This document shows positions 23,907 to 32,581 of a stretch of 45,816 bases of DNA, one piece after another (position 1 is the first letter of the stretch; each line of letters opens with the position of its first letter). The stretch comes from an uncultured Actinomycetes bacterium (GTDB taxonomy: Bacteria; Actinomycetota; Actinomycetes; S36-B12): positions 1 to 45,816 of the forward strand of contig CAJXUJ010000001.1 in assembly GCA_913061025.1 (NCBI GenBank). Direction: 5' to 3'. Both the position numbers and the translations under genes were made by a program. The notes beneath the pieces were generated by a model. The model saw only the letters and a list, made by a program, of their open reading frames with translations. It was not told where the DNA came from and searched no databases.

Positions 23907-24713
23907 TTAGGAACCCGAACGCACGCCGGCGGCCAGTTCCGCGGCGAAGGCCGAGACGTCCGCAATCGCCTGATCGAAGGTCGGGGCATCAAGGATTCGC
24001 CGGATGAACGCCGATCCGACAATGACACCATCGGCGTAGGCAGCAATGGAAGCGGCCTGCTCCCCCGACGAGACGCCCAGGCCGACGCCGATTGGCGTGT
24101 CGGTATGCGAACGCACACGCGCCACCAGTTCCGGGGCTGCATCGCTCACCACGTCACGTGCGCCGGTGACACCCATCGTCGATGCCGCGTACACGAACCC
24201 GGTGCACACGCCGGACACGACATCGATGCGAGCGTCGCTCGACGACGGAGCGACCAGAAACGTTCGGTCCACGCCAGACGCATCGGTGGCATCAATCCAC
24301 GGCCCGGCTTCCTCAGGGGTGAGGTCCGGGGTGATCACGCCGCTGCCTCCGGCATCGGCCAATTCACGAGCGAACCGATCCACCCCGAAACGCTCGATCG
24401 GATTCCAGTAGCTCATGACGTAGATCGCCTGGTCGACACCCGGCTCCAACCTGCGCACCACATCGAGCACATCCGACGTGGTTACGCCGGCCGCGAGGGC
24501 CTTCTCCACCGACTCTTGAATGGCCGGACCGTCCATCAACGGGTCCGAGTACGGCAGACCCACCTCGAGGAGGTCCACGCCCGCATCGAGCATGGCCTGA
24601 AGTACCTCGACGCTCTGATCGACGGTGGGGAATCCAGCCGGAACGTATCCGATGAGCGCCGCACGATTCCCATTCCTGGCAGCCTCAAATACCGCGGTGG
24701 ATGCTTGATTCAC
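23907..24713 (-). CDS. trpA: Tryptophan synthase alpha chain
   Basis: Cleaves indole-3-glycerol phosphate and channels indole to TrpB. 268 aa from the GTG at 24713, 7 bp after the trpB stop; the longer reading (to 24785) overlaps trpB and has a basic nonsense N-terminus. TIM barrel with catalytic Glu50 (LLEVGLPYSDP) and Asp61 (MDGPAIQ), the flexible loop region VITPDLTPEEAGPW, FVYAASTMGVTGA, and the phosphate site GVGLGVSSGEQAA. Its partner trpB directly precedes it. Confidence 0.96.
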   Translation of the reverse strand: MNQASTAVFEAARNGNRAALIGYVPAGFPTVDQSVEVLQAMLDAGVDLLEVGLPYSDPLMDGPAIQESVEKALAAGVTTSDVLDVVRRLEPGVDQAIYVMSYWNPIERFGVDRFARELADAGGSGVITPDLTPEEAGPWIDATDASGVDRTFLVAPSSSDARIDVVSGVCTGFVYAASTMGVTGARDVVSDAAPELVARVRSHTDTPIGVGLGVSSGEQAASIAAYADGVIVGSAFIRRILDAPTFDQAIADVSAFAAELAAGVRSGS

Positions 24714-24720
24714 CGAACGC

Positions 24721-25980
24721 TCACTCGCCCGACGTCGAGTTGAGGCCGAACCACCGCGCAGCGGTTTCAACGTCCTTGTCTCCACGGCCCGACAGGTTCA
24801 CCACGATGACGGCATCGGGACCGAGCTCGCGACCCAATCGCATCGCGCCGGCAAGAGCGTGCGCGGTCTCGATCGCCGGAATGATGCCCTCGGTCCGACT
24901 GAGAACCGCGAACGCCTCCATCGCTTGACTGTCCGTCACCGGTTCGTAGGTAGCCCGACCGGTGTCGTGCAGCCACGCGTGCTCGGGACCGACGCCCGGA
25001 TAGTCCAAGCCGGCGCTGATCGAGTGCGAGGGAACGGTCTGGCCCCACTCGTCTTGCATGACGTACGTGCGGGTGCCGTGCAAGACCCCGGGGGCTCCCA
25101 TCGCGAATCGAGCCGCATGTCGACCCGTCTCGATTCCTTCGCCACCAGCTTCGTAGCCCACGAGTCGGACCTCGGGATCGTCGATGAACCCGGAGAACAA
25201 TCCCATCGCATTCGATCCGCCGCCGACGCATGCCACCGCCGCATCAGGTAGCCGGCCCTCGATGGCCAGGATCTGCTCGCGGGTCTCGCGTCCGATCACG
25301 CTGTGGAAGTGGCGCACCATCCGCGGGAAGGGAGCCGGCCCCGTAACCGTGCCGAGAAGGTAGTGCGTGGAGTCGACGTTGGTGACCCAATCGCGCATCG
25401 CCTCGTTGATCGCGTCCTTGAGAGTCTGACTTCCCGTGGTGACAGGAACAACGGTCGCGCCGAGCAATTCCATCCGAGCCACGTTGAGCGCCTGACGCTG
25501 AGTGTCTTCGTAACCCATGTAGACGACGCACTCCAGACCCATCAGTGCCGCCGCAGTGGCCGAAGCGACGCCGTGCTGACCAGCCCCGGTCTCGGCGATG
25601 ATCCGACTCTTGCCCATGCGAGCGGTGAGGAGAGCTTGACCGAGAACGTTGTTGATCTTGTGGGATCCGGTGTGGTTTAGGTCCTCGCGCTTGAGGTACA
25701 CGCGCGCACCGCCGCACTGCTGCTCGAAGCGCCGCGCCCGGGTCAGCGGCGAGGGCCGACCGGTGTAATCGCGTTCCAGATCCGCAAGCTCCGCCGCGAA
25801 CGATGGATCAACCAATGCGGCGTCGAACGCCTCTTCTAGTTGATCAAGCGCGGCCATCAGCGCCTCGGGAACGAACCGGCCTCCGTAGGGACCGAAGTGA
25901 CCTTTTTCAGTCGAGCTATCCGCGGCCGCGCCCGGAGTCGCTTCCGTAATTCCTGCCGGAATGCCTGCGGTTGCCGTCAT
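24721..25980 (-). CDS. trpB: Tryptophan synthase beta chain
   Basis: PLP enzyme that condenses indole with serine. 419 aa; the first 27 residues are a low-complexity extension before the core GHFGPYGGRFVPEALM. PLP-forming Lys108 in NHTGSHKINN, GAGQHGVASATAAALMGL, the PLP phosphate loop CVGGGSNAMGLF, and the C-terminal NLSGRGDKDVET are intact. This is the standard TrpB1 type that works with TrpA. ATGA overlap with trpC upstream; trpA follows after 7 bp. Confidence 0.97.
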   Translation of the reverse strand: MTATAGIPAGITEATPGAAADSSTEKGHFGPYGGRFVPEALMAALDQLEEAFDAALVDPSFAAELADLERDYTGRPSPLTRARRFEQQCGGARVYLKREDLNHTGSHKINNVLGQALLTARMGKSRIIAETGAGQHGVASATAAALMGLECVVYMGYEDTQRQALNVARMELLGATVVPVTTGSQTLKDAINEAMRDWVTNVDSTHYLLGTVTGPAPFPRMVRHFHSVIGRETREQILAIEGRLPDAAVACVGGGSNAMGLFSGFIDDPEVRLVGYEAGGEGIETGRHAARFAMGAPGVLHGTRTYVMQDEWGQTVPSHSISAGLDYPGVGPEHAWLHDTGRATYEPVTDSQAMEAFAVLSRTEGIIPAIETAHALAGAMRLGRELGPDAVIVVNLSGRGDKDVETAARWFGLNSTSGE

Positions 25981-26795
25981 GACGACATTCTCTTTCCCTG
26001 CCGCAACGCCGGGTGCGCGCCGGCCGTAACAAGATCGTGCACTGCGGCCCGCGGATCCTTTCCAGTGACCAGGCTCTCGCCGACCAAAACCGCGTCAGCG
26101 CCTGCTTCTGCGTAGGCGATCAAATCGTGCGGTTCCCGAACACCCGACTCGGCGATCTTTATGCATGAATCCGGAATCAGGTGTGCGACTCGGGCGAACA
26201 CCCCGCGGTCTATCTCGAGTGTCTTGAGATTCCTGGCATTGACACCGATGACGTCGGCACCGGCATCGAGCGCTCGGGAGATCTCCTGCTCGTCGTGAAC
26301 CTCGACGAGCGGGGTCAAACCGAGGCTTCGCGCGCGCTCGACGAGAGAGACGAGTGCGTCCTGTTCGAGTGCGGCCACGATCAACAGCACGAGGTCTGCT
26401 CCGTAGGCGCGCGCCTCCCAGAGTTGATAACTGCCGACCACGAAGTCCTTGCGGAGAACCGGAATGTCCACGACCGCTCGCACCGACGCGAGATCATCGA
26501 GACTCCCGCCGAAACGGCGTTCCTCGGTCAACACGCTGATGCAGTGCGCCCCACCGGCTTCGTAGTCGCTCGCGAGGGCGGAGGGATCAGCGATCTCGGC
26601 GAGTGGACCCTTGCTCGGACTCTGACGCTTGACCTCTGCGATCACGCACACTTCGTCGGCCGCCAACACTGCCCGCGGGTCACGGGCCGGAGGCGTGCTC
26701 GCTGCTCGGTCTTTGAGTTCATCGAGCGGCACCTGCGCCATTCGCGCTGCCACGTCCTCACGGACGCCAGCGAGGATGTCGTCAAGGACGGTCAC
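25977..26795 (-). CDS. trpC: Indole-3-glycerol phosphate synthase
   Basis: Converts carboxyphenylamino-deoxyribulose phosphate to indole-3-glycerol phosphate. 272 aa, monofunctional (no TrpF domain fused). TIM-barrel landmarks: VIAEVKRQSPSKGPL (catalytic Lys), PVLRKDFVVGSYQLWEARAYGADLVLLI (second Lys), VEVHDEQE, GVNARNLKTLEID and IAESGVREPHDL. The GTG at 26795 has no Shine-Dalgarno but a promoter with TTGCCC and TACTGT immediately upstream, so trpCBA probably starts here as a leaderless mRNA. Confidence 0.96.
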   Translation of the reverse strand: MTVLDDILAGVREDVAARMAQVPLDELKDRAASTPPARDPRAVLAADEVCVIAEVKRQSPSKGPLAEIADPSALASDYEAGGAHCISVLTEERRFGGSLDDLASVRAVVDIPVLRKDFVVGSYQLWEARAYGADLVLLIVAALEQDALVSLVERARSLGLTPLVEVHDEQEISRALDAGADVIGVNARNLKTLEIDRGVFARVAHLIPDSCIKIAESGVREPHDLIAYAEAGADAVLVGESLVTGKDPRAAVHDLVTAGAHPALRQGKRMSS

Positions 26796-26801
26796 AGGGC
26801 C

Positions 26802-26829
26802 ACAGTACGCCCGGCACGGCGACGGGCAA
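26802..26829 (-). promoter_or_regulatory. Leaderless promoter of trpCBA
   Basis: Minus strand: TTGCCC (26829-26824), 16-nt spacer, TACTGT (26807-26802), then exactly 6 nt to the GTG at 26795. This is the best -35/-10 pair in the window and implies that transcription starts at the start codon. Confidence 0.6.
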
Positions 26830-26861
26830 TCGGGGCTCTAGACAAGCCACCGGGCTGATCC

Positions 26862-27320
26862 TTATCCGGCTCCAGACCCGAGGTAGGGAACGAAGTTACG
26901 CACGACTCCGAACGCGAGAACCGCGATCAGCACCCCCACCCACATTCGTGAGCGGCGGGCCTGCGTCGGAATGTCCACCCTTGGCCTACGTCCAGTCCAT
27001 GCCCGAAACGCCCAAATGCCAAACGCGACGATCGCGAGCGGCCACGCGATGACGAGGAGGACGTTGTGGTCCAGCATTCCCGAAAAATCGCCGTGCAGAA
27101 GATCGTAGGTACCCCTCATCCCGCCACACCCCGGGCAATCGATGCCGAACCACATCTGACTCGGACAGCCCGGGTAGTGCCCGGGGACGTTGGGGTCCAC
27201 GGCCCGTAGGTAGAGACTGCCGACAATCGCCGCGACGCCCGTGGCAACAACCGGGAGCAACCGTCGACGCAGGGAGCGCTCGTCGGTCACCATCTCCCGC
27301 GTCGTCACCTGTTCGACCAC
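26862..27320 (-). CDS. DUF2752 small membrane protein
   Basis: 152 aa. Three hydrophobic stretches (about 22-41, 86-109, 127-145). The hallmark is a Cys/Gly motif in a short loop, FGIDCPGCGGMRGTYDLLHGD (core DCPGCGG, residues about 60-66), followed by the conserved LDHN. This marks the DUF2752 family, whose function is unknown to me. GTG start at 27320; its Shine-Dalgarno AAGGTGGAG overlaps the stop codon of the histidine kinase gene, so translation is coupled. Members often occur near trpC in Actinobacteria, so this gene may belong to the trp locus rather than to the kinase. The paired Cys suggest metal or disulfide chemistry, but this is speculative. Confidence 0.85.
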   Translation of the reverse strand: MVEQVTTREMVTDERSLRRRLLPVVATGVAAIVGSLYLRAVDPNVPGHYPGCPSQMWFGIDCPGCGGMRGTYDLLHGDFSGMLDHNVLLVIAWPLAIVAFGIWAFRAWTGRRPRVDIPTQARRSRMWVGVLIAVLAFGVVRNFVPYLGSGAG

Positions 27321-27329
27321 GGCTCCACC

Positions 27330-28727
27330 TTACGTCGGCTCGGCGAGTGGAATACGAACCCAGAACGACGTTCCTTCGCCCGCCTTGCTGGTAACGGTCG
27401 CGGACCCACCCATGTTGGACGCCAATCGGGAGACCAGGGCCAAGCCCAGGCCGGTACCCACCGGACGCACTCCGCGATAGCGCTCGTGGAGGGCACCGGG
27501 CTCGAAGGCGACGGCTATATCGTCCTCGGACAACCCTGGGCCTGAGTCGCGGACCTCGAAGACCCCGAAGGAGCCACCGGCGATGTCGGGATCAGTATGC
27601 AATGCCAGGTGGATTGCAGAACCCTGTGGCGAGACACGAAGCGCGTTCTCCATGAGGTTGTCGATGATCTGTCGAATGCGCATGGCGTCGGCGCGCACCA
27701 TCACCGGTTCGGCCAACCGATCGACGGAGAAGCGGACGTCGTCGTTGTCACAGCGTGCTCGCCACACCTGCTCGGCTTCCTCGAGGACCTCACGAGCATC
27801 GATGTCGGCAGCGTCGATATGGAAGTCGACGGCGCCCATCCGCGCAAGATCCAACAGATCGTTGACCAATCGATTGAGCCGACTCGCTTCGCCAGCGATA
27901 GTCGACCCGACGGCGGGCAGTTCATCGGACGGCAAGACGTTGTCAGCCAACGCTTCTCCATAGCCCTTCACCGCCGTCAGTGGCGTGCGCAACTCATGCG
28001 AGACCGAGAGCAGGAATTCACGCTGACGACCCTCGGACACGACGAGTGCAGCATTGAGTGCGTTCAACGCCTCGGCGATGTCGGCAACCTCGGCAGGACC
28101 GGTCGGATTGAGATGTTCTTCGCGGCGCCCCTCGGCCATTCGATGTGCGACGCCCTGCGCATCACGAAGTGGTCGGGCCAAACGCCTAGCGACCAGGTAG
28201 GCGATACCCACGGCAATGAGCAGTCCCAGACCCAAGGCGGCCGCGATCCGCGTCAGGAACAGACCTGTGGTTTCACTCGCGACAGAAACCGGCTGGGTTA
28301 AGAACACCGCCCCTTGGGTAATGGGACGGCCCTCAATCAAGATGGCTTGCCCCTGATCATCCTGTCCGCGACCGGAAATCGAGTTGCCCGCCAACACCTC
28401 ATCGACGAATTCCTGCGAGGCCCCCGGCGGCACGCCACCCTCGGGACCTATCAGATAACCGGTGACGTCCTCTTCGCGAAGAATCCGCTCAAGTGGTCGC
28501 GGGATGGGCTGATCCCGAGGAGCCCGAGCCTCGCGTCGGTCCACGTATACGGATGTGAGATCGGCGAGTCGACCGAGAGCACCGGTTGCCTCCGCAACCG
28601 CAGCACCCTGGACGAATGGAGCCGCTGCTACCCCGGCAACGAGAACCGCGATGGCAGCTATCGCGGACGCCAGGAGAACCGTCTGCGTGACGATTCCCAG
28701 ACGTTTGCGTTGACCACTTTCAGCCAT
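27330..28727 (-). CDS. Sensor histidine kinase
   Basis: Membrane kinase that phosphorylates the response regulator encoded next to it. 465 aa from the ATG at 28727, which overlaps the regulator gene by 8 bp; longer readings lie inside that gene. TM1 about 12-40, an extracytoplasmic sensor domain about 41-156 (contains TGYLIGPEGGVPPGAS and a GAVFLTQPVSV strand, suggestive of a Cache/PDC-like fold), TM2 about 157-180, HAMP about 180-232, HisKA with phospho-accepting His244 (FLLSVSHELRTPLTAVKGYG), and ATPase domain with N-box NLMENALRVS (about 357-366), DSGPGLS and GTGLGLALV. All catalytic boxes are intact. The signal is unknown. Confidence 0.95.
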   Translation of the reverse strand: MAESGQRKRLGIVTQTVLLASAIAAIAVLVAGVAAAPFVQGAAVAEATGALGRLADLTSVYVDRREARAPRDQPIPRPLERILREEDVTGYLIGPEGGVPPGASQEFVDEVLAGNSISGRGQDDQGQAILIEGRPITQGAVFLTQPVSVASETTGLFLTRIAAALGLGLLIAVGIAYLVARRLARPLRDAQGVAHRMAEGRREEHLNPTGPAEVADIAEALNALNAALVVSEGRQREFLLSVSHELRTPLTAVKGYGEALADNVLPSDELPAVGSTIAGEASRLNRLVNDLLDLARMGAVDFHIDAADIDAREVLEEAEQVWRARCDNDDVRFSVDRLAEPVMVRADAMRIRQIIDNLMENALRVSPQGSAIHLALHTDPDIAGGSFGVFEVRDSGPGLSEDDIAVAFEPGALHERYRGVRPVGTGLGLALVSRLASNMGGSATVTSKAGEGTSFWVRIPLAEPT

Positions 28728-29409
28728 GTCGTGGAACTTCCGCCGCGTAGCCCACGCCGCGCACGGTGCGGATCGGACTCGCATCGCCAAGTTTCGAGCG
28801 AAGTTGCGCAACATGGACGTCGACCGTTCGAGTTCCAACCACCGCTGCGTAGCCCCAGACTTCGGCGAGCAGTTGATCTCGACTGAAAACCCGGCCCGGT
28901 TCGGCAACGAGGTGCGCGAGGAGATCGAACTCGGTGGCGGTGAGCGAGACCTCCTCCTCACCGAGGAAAACGCGTCGCTGGGTGGTGTCAACCGTGACAT
29001 CCCCGACCGAGATCGGCCGACTGTCGCGATGGGCAATACCCGAGCGACGGACAAGCGACTTCACGCGAGCAACCACTTCGCGAGGACTAAAGGGCTTGGT
29101 GACGTAATCGTCCGCACCTAACTCAAGTCCGAGAACTCGATCGACTTCGTCATCGCGAGCGGTGCAGAAGATGACCGGAACCCAATTGTCCTCCGCACGC
29201 AACTGCCGACAGACCTCGGTGCCATCCATTCCCGGCAAGCCCACGTCCAGGATGATCGCCACCGGGTGCTTGGTGCGTGCGGCCGTCAACCCACCCGGCC
29301 CGTCGAATTCGGTGTGCACACCGAAGCCTTCACGGCTCAGGTAGAGACGCAACAGATCGGAGATGGGCTTTTCGTCTTCGACCACGAGGACGAGCCCGCG
29401 TTCACTCAT
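28720..29409 (-). CDS. OmpR/PhoB-family response regulator
   Basis: DNA-binding partner of the histidine kinase. 229 aa. Receiver domain 1-120 with acidic pocket VVEDE (residues 10-13), phospho-acceptor Asp55 (AIILDVGLPGMDG), Thr in FCTARDD and Lys105 (YVTKPFSPREVV). Winged-helix domain about 130-226 with the recognition region TRTVDVHVAQLRSKLGD and the C-terminal RTVRGVGYAAE. It starts the two-component operon and is divergent from the six-helix membrane protein gene at 29554, with 144 bp between them. A TACAGT box at 29489-29484 is a weak candidate promoter. Confidence 0.95.
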   Translation of the reverse strand: MSERGLVLVVEDEKPISDLLRLYLSREGFGVHTEFDGPGGLTAARTKHPVAIILDVGLPGMDGTEVCRQLRAEDNWVPVIFCTARDDEVDRVLGLELGADDYVTKPFSPREVVARVKSLVRRSGIAHRDSRPISVGDVTVDTTQRRVFLGEEEVSLTATEFDLLAHLVAEPGRVFSRDQLLAEVWGYAAVVGTRTVDVHVAQLRSKLGDASPIRTVRGVGYAAEVPRHG

Positions 29410-29553
29410 GTCCCTAGCGTGGCAGACAGTGGAGCCGAAACTGCCGTTCCAGGGTCACGAACACGTACCTAGATGGTTTGGGAACTGTAAGAGGACCTGG
29501 CGGTGGCTACCCGCAACTAGCTCTGCGAGCCAATCGCGGGAGACTTCTTCTCC

Positions 29554-30144
29554 ATGAACGCCCTGTGGTGGCTGTATGCCGTTGTTCTCGGAGCTGCACT
29601 CGCGAACCTCACTGTGTCGCTCGCCCTCCAGGCGAAAGCTCACTTCGTTTCCGATGTGCGCATTCATCGCCCAACCTTCCTGTGGGGGTTGTTCCTCGGA
29701 CTCCTGGCGATGCAGGCATGGATCGCGTCCGCCGATTACCAGGCGACTCTGGTCGAGGTACCGACGATTGACGCCGTGGCGTTCCTGTGGGTACCGCTGT
29801 CGATCTTGGTTAGTTCGGTCTTCATCGGTGAGCAATGGTGGGAATCGTCACAAGCCGATACCCCCTCAAGCGCGGCCGAGCAGTTCCCGCGAGTCATCTC
29901 ACCGGTCCTATGGGTTCTCGTGGTGATGATCATCGTCAATGAGGTTCAACGAGCGCTGCGCGGCGATCTAGCCGCGGACATCAACCTCTACTTCCCAGCG
30001 TTGCTGGCCCTCATCATGGGTGCTGGCCTCATCTGGCGCCGCTGGCGAGATTCCACGCTCCTGCCCGTCACTGTGCTGCTGACAATGATCGGTTACGTCG
30101 CGCTGGGATATTCGACAGTGGGAGCCAGCCCAGCTGGAGTGTGA
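29554..30144 (+). CDS. Unrecognised six-helix membrane protein
   Basis: 196 aa, no family recognised. Six hydrophobic segments: about 2-25, 42-60, 74-92, 113-131, 143-160 and 169-189, with short loops; the loop 93-112 is acidic/Ser-rich (EQWWESSQADTPSSAAEQFP). No catalytic motif or signal peptide is obvious. ATG at 29554 with GGGAGA about 10 nt upstream. It is on the plus strand, divergent from the two-component operon and convergent with the HGxxPAAW gene (14-bp gap), breaking the otherwise continuous minus-strand his-trp locus. The shared 144-bp region with the response regulator makes it a possible regulatory target, which is inference. Confidence 0.75.
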   Translation: MNALWWLYAVVLGAALANLTVSLALQAKAHFVSDVRIHRPTFLWGLFLGLLAMQAWIASADYQATLVEVPTIDAVAFLWVPLSILVSSVFIGEQWWESSQADTPSSAAEQFPRVISPVLWVLVVMIIVNEVQRALRGDLAADINLYFPALLALIMGAGLIWRRWRDSTLLPVTVLLTMIGYVALGYSTVGASPAGV

Positions 30145-30158
30145 GCGTGGGAAGGGAC

Positions 30159-30401
30159 CTACGAGGTCGCGGACTTCGGCTTCTTGCCCAGTCCCATCGC
30201 CTGCATCACCTTGCCGACGATCGCGCCGACTACGACGAGACCAACCCCTACCCAGAACATCGGCCAATTGCCGAGAACGATTGCCAGCGTGCCAACAACG
30301 AATGCGATCGTGATGATGACGACGGCCGTCCAGGCCGCGGGGGTAGAGCCGTGATCATCGTGCTCGGGCACGAGGTGGCTGCTGTCCTGGGCTGCGTCCA
30401 T
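30159..30401 (-). CDS. HGxxPAAW family small membrane protein
   Basis: 80 aa from the ATG at 30401 (AGGA just upstream; a TTG at 30413 is a poorer alternative). Named for its motif, seen here as HGSTPAAW (residues about 17-24), followed by two transmembrane helices (about 25-45 and 48-68) and a basic tail. Function unknown; the family is found next to trpE and trpC in many Actinobacteria. It follows the Trp-associated membrane protein gene without a meaningful gap, so it is at the end of the his-trpE transcript. Confidence 0.88.
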   Translation of the reverse strand: MDAAQDSSHLVPEHDDHGSTPAAWTAVVIITIAFVVGTLAIVLGNWPMFWVGVGLVVVGAIVGKVMQAMGLGKKPKSATS

Positions 30402-30413
30402 GGTCCTATCCAA

Positions 30414-31016
30414 TCACTCGTCGTCGATCGTGGGGTCAACACCCATGTCCAAGGACTCCCACGCGTCGCGCGGACTGCGGCCCGGGCGCTCGTAGCCTTT
30501 CCCGAGAGCAGCCCAGGTCGCACCGCGGGCGACAGCCAGGCCGCCTCCGGCGGCCAGCAGTATTCCGGCAACGATCGCAAGGAGCGGGTACACAGCCGAC
30601 GTTGCGACGACTTCGCCGTAGCGGGGCAATTCGGTCCCGATCGATGACGCCTGCCACGCGGTGAATGCCGACCACGCCAGAACCAATCCGGCTGCCAGCA
30701 CGAGGGCACCGATCACTCGTCGAAGCACACCGCGCGAACCGATGATCCCGGCGATACCGGCGGCTCCGAGAATCGGCATGGCCGACGCAAGGGGCGACAG
30801 CGTGGCACCACTGATCCCACGGAGGCTGGTCGCGGCAATATCGGTGTTGCCTAGCGCGTTGCCCGTTGTTCCGAGGAGGGATTCCTCGACCGTGACCCAC
30901 GATGAGGACACTGCCCACCACCCCAGAGCCGAACCGGCAACCATCAATGCCAGGGCCAGGCCGTACTGCCTCTTACGGGTGCGCGCGGGGGAAGCTTCGT
31001 CGGCATCGGCGGGCAT
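30414..31016 (-). CDS. Trp biosynthesis-associated membrane protein (TIGR02234-like)
   Basis: 200 aa from the ATG at 31016, which overlaps the trpE stop (TGATG); the reading further upstream is inside trpE. Hydrophobic segments at about 18-36 (GLALALMVAGSALGWWAVS), 73-92, 100-122 and 145-165, with conserved-looking GWWAVSSSWVTVEE after the first helix. The family sits next to trpE in Actinobacteria and its role is unknown; transport or sensing linked to tryptophan is often supposed only from position. A charged C-terminal tail (SPRDAWESLDMGVDPTIDDE) is cytoplasmic by the positive-inside rule, tentatively. Confidence 0.85.
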   Translation of the reverse strand: MPADADEASPARTRKRQYGLALALMVAGSALGWWAVSSSWVTVEESLLGTTGNALGNTDIAATSLRGISGATLSPLASAMPILGAAGIAGIIGSRGVLRRVIGALVLAAGLVLAWSAFTAWQASSIGTELPRYGEVVATSAVYPLLAIVAGILLAAGGGLAVARGATWAALGKGYERPGRSPRDAWESLDMGVDPTIDDE

Positions 31017-32581
31017 CACGAGTCGCGTCTTCCCACCGAGCGCAACGACGACGCCGTGGCCAGGGCCGCAAGAACCGCGCCCGCTTTGTTGGCGCACTCC
31101 TGCGCCTCGGCAACAGGGTCGGAGTCCGCAACGATCCCGGCTCCGGCCTGCACGTGCGCGACACCAGCTTGAATGACCGCGGTTCTAATAGCGATGGCCA
31201 TATCAAGGTTGCCGCGGAAATCCACGTATCCGACCACTCCTCCGTAGAGCCCACGGCGGAAAGTCTCGAGTTCGTCGATGATCTCCATCGCGCGCACCTT
31301 GGGGGCACCGCTGAGCGTCCCCGCGGGGAACGTCGCGCGCAGGGCGTCGAGCGCGGTCACGTCGGCACCTAGCCGCCCGGTCACGGTGGACACTATGTGC
31401 ATCACATGCGAGTACCGCTCGATCTGCATGAATTCGGTGACATCGACCGAGCCTGGTTCGCAGACTCGTCCAAGGTCATTGCGGGCAAGGTCAACGAGCA
31501 TCACGTGCTCCGCACGCTCCTTGTGGTCGGCCAGCAAGTCACGAGCCAATTCCTGATCTTCTTCCGGTGTCCGGCCTCGCTTGCGAGTTCCGGCGATCGG
31601 GTGAACCGTGCATAGACCCTCGTCGACGGTCACCAGCGCTTCCGGGGATGAACCGACGACGTCGAATGCGCTGTCGTCACCAAGCCCGGGCTGCCCATCG
31701 CCCGACACTTCGCGTGGAATCCGAATCAGGTACATGTACGGGCTTGGATTAGAGGAACGAAGAACTCGATAGACATCGAGGGAACGCGCATCGATCGGCA
31801 TCGAATAGCGCTGGGACAGAACGATCTGGAAAGCGTCGCCCGCGCGAATGTATTCCTTTGCTGCATCGACCGAGGCGAGGTAGTCGGCATCGGTGGTATG
31901 CGCGTGGATGTTCGGCGTGACCGCTTCGGTGACTACCGAAACATCGACGCCCGCGGGTCTCGCTAGGGCCGCCTGCATCTCATCGAGCCGCGCCGCGGCG
32001 TCTTGGTAGGCCTCGTCGACGCGCGCGTCAGACGCATCGAAGTTTATGGCTGTTGCGATCAATGTGACGGTTCCCCGAAAGTGATCGAGGACGGCTAGGT
32101 CGGTGGCGAGCAGGAACGCGAGATCGGGGACGTCCAGTGCGCTGGGGTTCGCATCGGGGAGTCGCTCGAACTGGCGAACGGCGTCGTAGGCCAGACAACC
32201 GACGAACCCGCTAGTGAAGCGCGGACCGGCATCAACCAAATCGCTGGGCGTATTCAGCACCGCCACCGATTCGCGCAATACGTCCCAGGCACTTCCAGTG
32301 GTCGGTAGCCCCACGGGCACCTTGCCGACCCAGCGCACCTGTCCGTCGCGTTCGGTGAGCATCGCTGCCGCACGAACTCCAACGAAGGAATAACGCGACC
32401 ACGAACGTCCAGCCTCTGCCGACTCCAGGAGGAAAGTTCCTGCGCGGTCTTCGCACAGGGTTTCGAACAGCCCGATCGCCGTGAGGCCGTCGGCCAGCAA
32501 CGTCCGCGTGACGGGAATAACCCGATTGTCCTGCGCGAGTCGGCGAAACTCATCGAGGTCCAGGGAGTCTTCACCGATCAT
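31016..32581 (-). CDS. trpE: Anthranilate synthase component I
   Basis: Makes anthranilate from chorismate with ammonia from TrpG (not in this window). 521 aa from the ATG at 32581; it overlaps hisI by 11 bp. Chorismate-binding core: VVGSSPEALV, HPIAGTRKRGRTPEED, LVDLARNDLGRVC, SHVMHIVSTVTG, FPAGTLSGAPKVRAMEIIDELE and QAGAGIVADSDP are all intact. The N-terminal domain includes the feedback-site segment FLLESAEAGRSWSRYSFVG. As it is embedded in the his transcript there is no leader peptide or trp attenuator in front of it. Confidence 0.96.
   Translation of the reverse strand: MIGEDSLDLDEFRRLAQDNRVIPVTRTLLADGLTAIGLFETLCEDRAGTFLLESAEAGRSWSRYSFVGVRAAAMLTERDGQVRWVGKVPVGLPTTGSAWDVLRESVAVLNTPSDLVDAGPRFTSGFVGCLAYDAVRQFERLPDANPSALDVPDLAFLLATDLAVLDHFRGTVTLIATAINFDASDARVDEAYQDAAARLDEMQAALARPAGVDVSVVTEAVTPNIHAHTTDADYLASVDAAKEYIRAGDAFQIVLSQRYSMPIDARSLDVYRVLRSSNPSPYMYLIRIPREVSGDGQPGLGDDSAFDVVGSSPEALVTVDEGLCTVHPIAGTRKRGRTPEEDQELARDLLADHKERAEHVMLVDLARNDLGRVCEPGSVDVTEFMQIERYSHVMHIVSTVTGRLGADVTALDALRATFPAGTLSGAPKVRAMEIIDELETFRRGLYGGVVGYVDFRGNLDMAIAIRTAVIQAGVAHVQAGAGIVADSDPVAEAQECANKAGAVLAALATASSLRSVGRRDS

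Noticed and set aside
28728..29054. N-terminal extension of the histidine kinase
   Set aside because: It overlaps the response regulator gene; TM1 follows directly after the ATG at 28727.
30145..30158. Terminator between the convergent six-helix and HGxxPAAW genes
   Set aside because: Only 14 bp with no inverted repeat.
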